Shown: in pieces, positions 59,548 through 64,000 of the stretch
How positions within the stretch are numbered: the first letter of the stretch is position 1
Layout of the letters: each line of letters starts with the position of its first letter
DNA from: Streptomyces sp. TRM68416
GTDB lineage: Bacteria; Actinomycetota; Actinomycetes; Streptomycetales; Streptomycetaceae
DNA length: 64,000 nucleotides
Reading direction: 5' to 3'
Assembly (NCBI RefSeq): GCF_014596915.1
Contig: NZ_JACVWU010000021.1
Coordinates: forward strand, 1 to 64,000
Notes under the pieces: generated by a model
Databases searched by the model: none
What the model was told of the DNA's origin: nothing
The model's input: only the letters and a program-made list of their open reading frames with translations
Program-made: the position numbers and the translations under genes

Positions 59548-60219
59548 TCAGGTCGAGCGCGCGCCGCCGAGTTCGCCCTTCCAGCGGCGGTAGAGCCCGT
59601 GCTCCACGCCCGCCGCGTCGAGGACGCGTCCGGCGACGAAGTCCACCAGGTCCTGGATGTGGGTGGCCCCCGCGTAGAAGGCGGGCGAGGCGGGTACGAC
59701 GGCCGCGCCCGCGTCGTCGAGAGCGACCAGGTGCCGCAGCGTCTGCCCGTTCAAGGGGGTCTCCCGAACGGCGACGACCAGCTTGCGGCCCTCCTTCAGG
59801 GTCACGCTCGCCGACCGCTGCAGCAGGTCCTTGGACAGCCCGAGCGCGACGCCCGCGACACAGGCGGTGGACGCCGGAACGATGAGCATGCCCTTGGCGG
59901 GATACGACCCCGAGGACGGCCCGGCGGCAAGGTCACCCGCCGCCCAGTGCCGTACCCCGGAGAGGTCCACGGCGAAGGTGTCCGGCTTTCCGTCGGCCCC
60001 GCGGGACAGCCATTCCCGCAGGTCGTCCTGCCAGTGCGCGTCCCGGAAGGAGATCCCGGTCTCGTCGAGCAGGGTGAGCCGGGAGGCCCGGCTGACCACC
60101 AGATCGACGCTCTCCCCCGCCTGGAGCAGCGCACGCAGCACCGCGGCCGCGTACGGGGTACCGGATGCTCCGGACACCCCCACGATCCAAGGCGCGCGCT
60201 GCGTTTCTCCTGCGTTCAC
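59548..60219 (-). CDS. mqnM: UbiX-like flavin prenyltransferase, MqnM
   Basis: 223 residues from GTG 60219. UbiX features: VGVSGASGTPYAAAVLRAL at the N-terminus for FMN binding, STACVAGVALGLSKDLLQR and VVAVRETPLNGQTLRHLVAL. UbiX-type enzymes make prenylated FMN, the cofactor of the UbiD-type decarboxylase; its partner mqnL lies 1.5 kb away. In the futalosine pathway these act after mqnP on dihydroxy-naphthoate intermediates. Confidence 0.92.
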   Translation of the reverse strand: MNAGETQRAPWIVGVSGASGTPYAAAVLRALLQAGESVDLVVSRASRLTLLDETGISFRDAHWQDDLREWLSRGADGKPDTFAVDLSGVRHWAAGDLAAGPSSGSYPAKGMLIVPASTACVAGVALGLSKDLLQRSASVTLKEGRKLVVAVRETPLNGQTLRHLVALDDAGAAVVPASPAFYAGATHIQDLVDFVAGRVLDAAGVEHGLYRRWKGELGGARST

Positions 60220-60251
60220 ACCCCGAGCCTACCGGCGGGTCACGGGTACCT

Positions 60252-60823
60252 TCAGGACGGGCGGCCGACTTTCGGGTCGACGGGGAGGTGTGCGGTGGGG
60301 ATCGTCAGCTTGCCGAGCGGGGAGTCGACGGTCAGATCGGGGCCGTAGGGGATGGTGTCGCGGCCCCGGTAGCCGTCGGGGCCGGGGTTCCACATCGTGA
60401 CGCAGTGGCCCTTCAGCGGGTCGAGGACCAGGTAGTTGGCGATGCCTCGGGAGGCGTAGAAGCGGGGCTTGATCTCGTAGTCGCGGCGGATGCTCTCGGG
60501 CGAGACCACCTCGGCCACGAACTCCAGCACGTCGGCAGGGTAGGAACTGAGGTTCTCGGCCTCCGCCTCCGCCGGGATGACCGCGATGTCCGGGCAGAAC
60601 TCGTGGGCTTCGTCGAAGGGGAAGGCACGTCGCTCACCAGCGCCCACTCCGGCGCGAGCTGCCCCTCCAGGTTCGTGGCGACCCTGAGAATCGTCTTCCC
60701 GTGGAACGGCCTGACCGGGTTCGTCACGATGCTGCCCTCGACGATCTCCGTCAGACAGCCGGGGAACATGTCCTCCAGCTTGCTGAGCTGCGAGTGCAGG
60801 CGATCGAAGCCCGAGACGGTCAT
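60252..60823 (-). pseudogene. Uma2-family endonuclease-like gene with a single frameshift
   Basis: The first frame from ATG 60823 encodes the family N-terminus to LAPEWALVSDV. The second frame carries FCPDIAVIPAE, EVVSPESIRRDYEIKPRFYA and YLVLDPLKGH, the PD-(D/E)XK-like core of Uma2 (DUF820) proteins. The frames meet near 60624-60630, where one missing G in GACGTGCC (expected GACGTGGCC) would restore DVAFPFDEA. Both halves are otherwise intact with normal codon bias, so the lesion is recent or a sequencing error. It lies within the menaquinone gene series. Confidence 0.85.
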
Positions 60824-60868
60824 GGCGGCTCCCTGGGGTCCTGCCCTCGATGGCAGGCCGCACCGTAG

Positions 60869-61771
60869 TTACACGGTCAGGCCTCGAACCAAGAGATCCA
60901 GCAAGGCGCACACGAAAAGGGCGATGCCGATGAAGCCGTTGACGCTGAAGAACGCCCTGTTCAGGCGGGAGAGGTCGTGCGGGGTGACGATCCGGTGCTC
61001 GTAGACGAACGCGCCCGCCACGATCATCAGGCCCAGCCAGAAGAACGCGCCCGCGTCCGTGGCCACCGCGTACCAGGCGAGGAGCAGCGTGGTGACGGCG
61101 TGGCAGACGCGGGCGCCCCACACCGCGGCGGGGATGCCGAAGCGGGCGGGGACGGACCGGACGCCGGTCTCCCGGTCGGTCTCGACGTCCTGGCAGGCGT
61201 AGATCAGGTCGAAGCCGCCGATCCAGATGCCGACGGCGAGGCCGAGGACGACCGCGTCCCAGGACCAGGAACCGGTGATCGCCAGCCAGCCGCCGACCGG
61301 GCCCATCGCCTGGGCGATGCCGAGGATGGCCTGCGGGAAGTTCGTGAACCGCTTGCCGTAGGGGTAGACCACCATCGGGATCACCGCGACGGGGGCGAGG
61401 GCCAGGCAGAGCGGGTTGAGCAGCGCCGCCGAGCCCAGGAAGATCACGAGCGCGATCAGCGCGCCCGTCCAGGCGTGCTTCACCGACATCGCGCCGGTCA
61501 CCAGCTCGCGCTGGGCGGTGCGCGGGTTACGGGCGTCGATCTCGCGGTCGATGATCCTGTTGACCGCCATCGCGAACGTGCGCAGGCCCACCATGCAGAT
61601 GGTGACCAGGAGCAGCCGGCCCCAGTGGATGTTCCGGTCCAGCTGGAACATCGCGGTGAGGGAGGCGATGTAGGCGAAGGGCAGCGCGAAGACCGAGTGC
61701 TCGATCATCACCAGGCGCAGGAAGGCTCTGGTGCGGCCCGGCTGGGGAAGTGCGGCAGACGCGGAACTCAC
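60869..61771 (-). CDS. mqnP: UbiA-family prenyltransferase MqnP
   Basis: 300 residues. GTG 61771 overlaps the mqnL stop (GTGA), which decides the start. About eight membrane segments. The two Asp-rich motifs are NRIIDREIDARNPRT and YACQDVETDRETGVRSVP, which bind the prenyl diphosphate. MqnP prenylates the naphthoate intermediate of the futalosine pathway at the membrane. Co-transcribed with mqnL. Confidence 0.93.
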   Translation of the reverse strand: MSSASAALPQPGRTRAFLRLVMIEHSVFALPFAYIASLTAMFQLDRNIHWGRLLLVTICMVGLRTFAMAVNRIIDREIDARNPRTAQRELVTGAMSVKHAWTGALIALVIFLGSAALLNPLCLALAPVAVIPMVVYPYGKRFTNFPQAILGIAQAMGPVGGWLAITGSWSWDAVVLGLAVGIWIGGFDLIYACQDVETDRETGVRSVPARFGIPAAVWGARVCHAVTTLLLAWYAVATDAGAFFWLGLMIVAGAFVYEHRIVTPHDLSRLNRAFFSVNGFIGIALFVCALLDLLVRGLTV

Positions 61772-63219
61772 AGTCCGTATTCCTTCCACCGGCGGTCGAC
61801 CTTCGCCGCCGTCTCCGGGTCGGACAACACCATGTCGGGCCAGCCGCCGTCACGCGTATAGCCCTCTTCCGGCCACTTCTTCGTCGCGTCGATGCCCGCC
61901 TTGCCGCCCCAGAACTGCTGGTAGGAGGCGTGGTCGAGGTGGTCGACCGGCCCTTCTACGACCGACAGGTCGCGGGCGTAGTCCGTGTTGCCCAGCGCCC
62001 GCCAGGCGACCTCGTGCAGGTCGTGGACGTCGCAGTCGGAGTCGACGACGACGATCAGCTTCGTCAGGGACATCATGTGGGCGCCCCAGATCGCGTGCAT
62101 GACCTTCTGGGCGTGCTTGGGGTACTTCTTGTCGATCGAGACGATCGCGCAGTTGTGGAAGCCGCCCGCCTCGGGGAGGTGGTAGTCCACGATGTCCGGG
62201 ACGATGATCTTCAGCAGCGGCAGGAAGAAGCGCTCGGTGGCACGGCCCAGCGGTCCGTCCTCCGTCGGGGGCCGGCCGACCACGATCGACTGGAGCAGCG
62301 GGCGCTTCCGCATGGTCACGCAGTCGATCTTCAGCGCGGGGAACGGCTCCTGCGGGGTGTAGAAGCCGGTGTGGTCGCCGAAGGGCCCCTCCGGCAGCAT
62401 CTCGCCCGGCTCCAGCCAGCCCTCGATCACCACCTCCGCCTGCGCCGGCACCTGGAGCGGCACGGTCTTGCAGTCGACCATCTCGATCCGCTTGCCCGCG
62501 AGGAACCCGGCGAACAGGTACTCGTCGATGCCACCGGGGAGCGGCGCGGTGGAGGCGTAGGAGACGGCCGGCGGGCAGCCGAAGGCGATGGCGACCGGGA
62601 GGCGCTCGCCGCGCCGGGCGGCGACCTGGTAGTGGTTGCGGCTGTCCTTGTGGATCTGCCAGTGCATGCCGATGGTGCGCTTGTCGTGGCGCTGCAGGCG
62701 GTACAGGCCGAGGTTGCGGACGCCCGACTCGGGGTCCTTGGTGTGGGTCAGCCCCAGGTTGAAGAAGGAGCCGCCGTCCTTGGGCCAGGTGAAAAGGGCC
62801 GGGAGCTGCTCCAGGTCGACGTCGTCCCCGTGCAGGACGACCTCCTGAACCGGCGCGTCCTTCACCTTCTTCGGCGGTACGTGGGTCATCGCGCCGAGCT
62901 TGCCGAAGGCCTCGCGGACGCCGACGAACCCGTGCGGCAGCTCGGGCTTGAGCAGTCCGCCGATCTTCTCGCTGATCTCGCCGTACGACTTCAGCCCCAG
63001 CGCCTTCAGCAGCCGCCGGTCGGTGCCGAAGACGTTCATCGCGAGGGGCATCGCGGAGCCCTTCACGTTCTCGAAGAGCAGCGCCGGGCCGCCCGCCTTC
63101 TGCACCCGGTCGACGATCTCCCCGACCTCCAGGTACGGATCGACCTCGGCTTTCACGCGCTTGAGGTCGCCTTCGCGTTCCAGTGCCCTGAGCAGAGAAC
63201 GAAGATCGTCGTAAGCCAT
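61768..63219 (-). CDS. mqnL: UbiD-family decarboxylase MqnL
   Basis: 483 residues from ATG 63219. UbiD family blocks: MAYDDLRSLLRALEREGDL at the N-terminus, then LPALFTWPKDGGSFF, NRNHYQVAARR-like region and EGWLEPGEMLPEGPFGDHTG, in which the E-x-P-x-G-D/H block carries catalytic Arg/Glu residues. It needs prenyl-FMN from the UbiX-type MqnM nearby. It is the first gene of the mqnL-mqnP operon. Confidence 0.93.
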   Translation of the reverse strand: MAYDDLRSLLRALEREGDLKRVKAEVDPYLEVGEIVDRVQKAGGPALLFENVKGSAMPLAMNVFGTDRRLLKALGLKSYGEISEKIGGLLKPELPHGFVGVREAFGKLGAMTHVPPKKVKDAPVQEVVLHGDDVDLEQLPALFTWPKDGGSFFNLGLTHTKDPESGVRNLGLYRLQRHDKRTIGMHWQIHKDSRNHYQVAARRGERLPVAIAFGCPPAVSYASTAPLPGGIDEYLFAGFLAGKRIEMVDCKTVPLQVPAQAEVVIEGWLEPGEMLPEGPFGDHTGFYTPQEPFPALKIDCVTMRKRPLLQSIVVGRPPTEDGPLGRATERFFLPLLKIIVPDIVDYHLPEAGGFHNCAIVSIDKKYPKHAQKVMHAIWGAHMMSLTKLIVVVDSDCDVHDLHEVAWRALGNTDYARDLSVVEGPVDHLDHASYQQFWGGKAGIDATKKWPEEGYTRDGGWPDMVLSDPETAAKVDRRWKEYGL

Positions 63220-63305
63220 GGGGTCAAGTATCCCCGAGCGGCTACCCTGGCCCTGTACCTGGGGGCTGTACTCGCGGCCCCGACGACCCACTCGCGGGAG
63301 GCCCC

Positions 63306-63620
63306 ATGCTCCGGGTGCTGATGTTCCTCGTACCACTTGCGCTGAGCATTTACGCGTTCATCGACTGCATCAGCACGAAGGACGAGGACATCCGTCACAT
63401 GCCCAAGCCCCTCTGGGCGATCCTCGTGCTGCTGTTCCCGCTCGTCGGCTCGATCTCCTGGATGATCGCGGGCAAGAAGCGCAGCCTGGCCGCCGAGGGC
63501 TGGTCCGGCGCGCGCACGAACCGCTCCCAGCAGTGGGTGGCGCCCGACGACAACCCCGACTTCCTGAAGTCCCTGGACGAGGACGGCGACCAGGACAAGA
63601 AGAAGCGGGACGAGTCCTGA
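63306..63620 (+). CDS. Small membrane protein with PLDc_N domain
   Basis: 104 residues. The PLDc_N pattern is two membrane helices with a short loop: VLMFLVPLALSIYAFIDCIS, then MPKPLWAILVLLFPLVGSISWMIAG-type sequence, followed by an acidic cytosolic tail. It occurs as a stand-alone protein in many actinobacteria, function unknown. It diverges from mqnL (86-base gap). Confidence 0.9.
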   Translation: MLRVLMFLVPLALSIYAFIDCISTKDEDIRHMPKPLWAILVLLFPLVGSISWMIAGKKRSLAAEGWSGARTNRSQQWVAPDDNPDFLKSLDEDGDQDKKKRDES

Positions 63621-63647
63621 CGTAGAACTCCGCGTGCTGTTGGACGT

Positions 63648-63983
63648 TCAGGCGCTGTCGTCGTTCCGCAGGACGAGGTCCAGCAGGCCGGGGAAGCGGG
63701 CGTCGAACTCCTCGCGGCGCAGCCGGTTGACGCGCTTGGCGCCCCGGTCCCGCTGCTCGACGAGCCCGGCGCCGCGCAGCACGGCGAAGTGATGGCTGAG
63801 GGCGGCCTTGCCGACGGGCACGTCGAAGCTGCCGCATGCCCGTGACCACTCGTCGGAGGCCGCCAGTTCCCTGACGAGGGTGAGGCGTACGGGGTCGGCG
63901 AGGGCGGCGAGCGCGGTGAGGACGGGGACGTCGTCGGGGTGGGTGTGCTCGGGGGCGCTGCGGTGGCTGGTGGCGGCGGCCAT
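63648..63983 (-). CDS. ArsR-type helix-turn-helix regulator
   Basis: 111 residues. The winged helix LTALAALADPVRLTLVRELA, then SHHFAVLRGAGLVEQRDRG and RVNRLRREEFDARFPGLL, is that of ArsR/DUF5937-type regulators. No conserved metal-binding cysteine pair; a single Cys lies in RACGSF. The start is near the right edge and the promoter is mostly outside. Its target is probably outside the window. Confidence 0.92.
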   Translation of the reverse strand: MAAATSHRSAPEHTHPDDVPVLTALAALADPVRLTLVRELAASDEWSRACGSFDVPVGKAALSHHFAVLRGAGLVEQRDRGAKRVNRLRREEFDARFPGLLDLVLRNDDSA

Positions 63984-64000
63984 GGGCGCCCCTCTCTCTG

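Noticed and set aside
1..64000. tRNA or rRNA genes
   Set aside because: None was recognised on either strand, though a covariance-model scan was not possible here.

Overview
The window is a high-GC actinobacterial chromosome segment, almost certainly Streptomyces. The coding bias is extreme at third positions, GTG starts and 4-base stop/start overlaps are common, and the gene content is typical of the genus: futalosine-pathway menaquinone genes, a Tad pilus operon, a CspA-type cold shock gene, a Hanks kinase and an FtsK-type ATPase with an FHA-like region. All functions are read from sequence alone; no database search was run.

Layout. (1) 1-11 kb: a type VII secretion (T7SS) accessory block. 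It holds a giant RHS/YD-repeat protein with a C-terminal AHH nuclease motif (cut by the left edge), two WXG100-like small proteins, a toxin-like effector, and small cytosolic and membrane partner proteins. (2) 11-17.5 kb: a leftward Tad/Flp pilus operon (CpaB, TadZ, TadA, TadB, TadC, Flp-like pilin, three TadE/TadG-like pseudopilins). Its last stop lies only 23 bases before the first T7SS gene, so the pilus operon and the effector cassette may share a transcript. (3) 17.5-27 kb: accessory DNA with a nuclease/transposase tail remnant, two tandem paralogous membrane proteins, an IS3 remnant joined to a decayed membrane-protein gene, two intact relatives of that gene, a MerR regulator and small ORFs. 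(4) 27-38 kb: a second T7SS island, partly of visibly lower GC, with two more effector modules, three WXG100-like genes and further copies of the partner families. (5) 38-45 kb: an EssC-like ATPase (ubiquitin-like + FHA-like + two membrane segments + three FtsK domains) convergent with a Ser/Thr kinase that has one membrane segment and an outer domain. (6) 45-64 kb: core chromosome with mqnA, csp, an XRE-cupin regulator with azlCD, a KstD-like dehydrogenase with LysR, an acyl-CoA synthetase/MaoC pair with a TetR regulator, GNAT, UdgX, then mqnE, an AsnC regulator, mqnM, a frameshifted Uma2 gene, mqnP, mqnL, a small PLDc_N membrane protein and an ArsR-type regulator.

How the parts may work together. 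The WXG100 protein at 37722, the EssC-like ATPase and the membrane kinase could form the core of a compact T7SS resembling the Firmicutes Ess/Yuk systems more than mycobacterial ESX: the ATPase carries its own ubiquitin-like and FHA-like regions, and no EccB, EccD, EccE or mycosin is present in the window. Around it sit four effectors sharing a similar N-terminal region, three with no recognisable toxin domain. Each is accompanied by one or more ~190-250 residue cytosolic proteins of one extended family (six copies) and often by membrane proteins. These cytosolic proteins are the best candidates for undescribed chaperone or immunity factors. The menaquinone genes (mqnA, E, M, P, L) bracket the right half; mqnB, C and D are not in the window.
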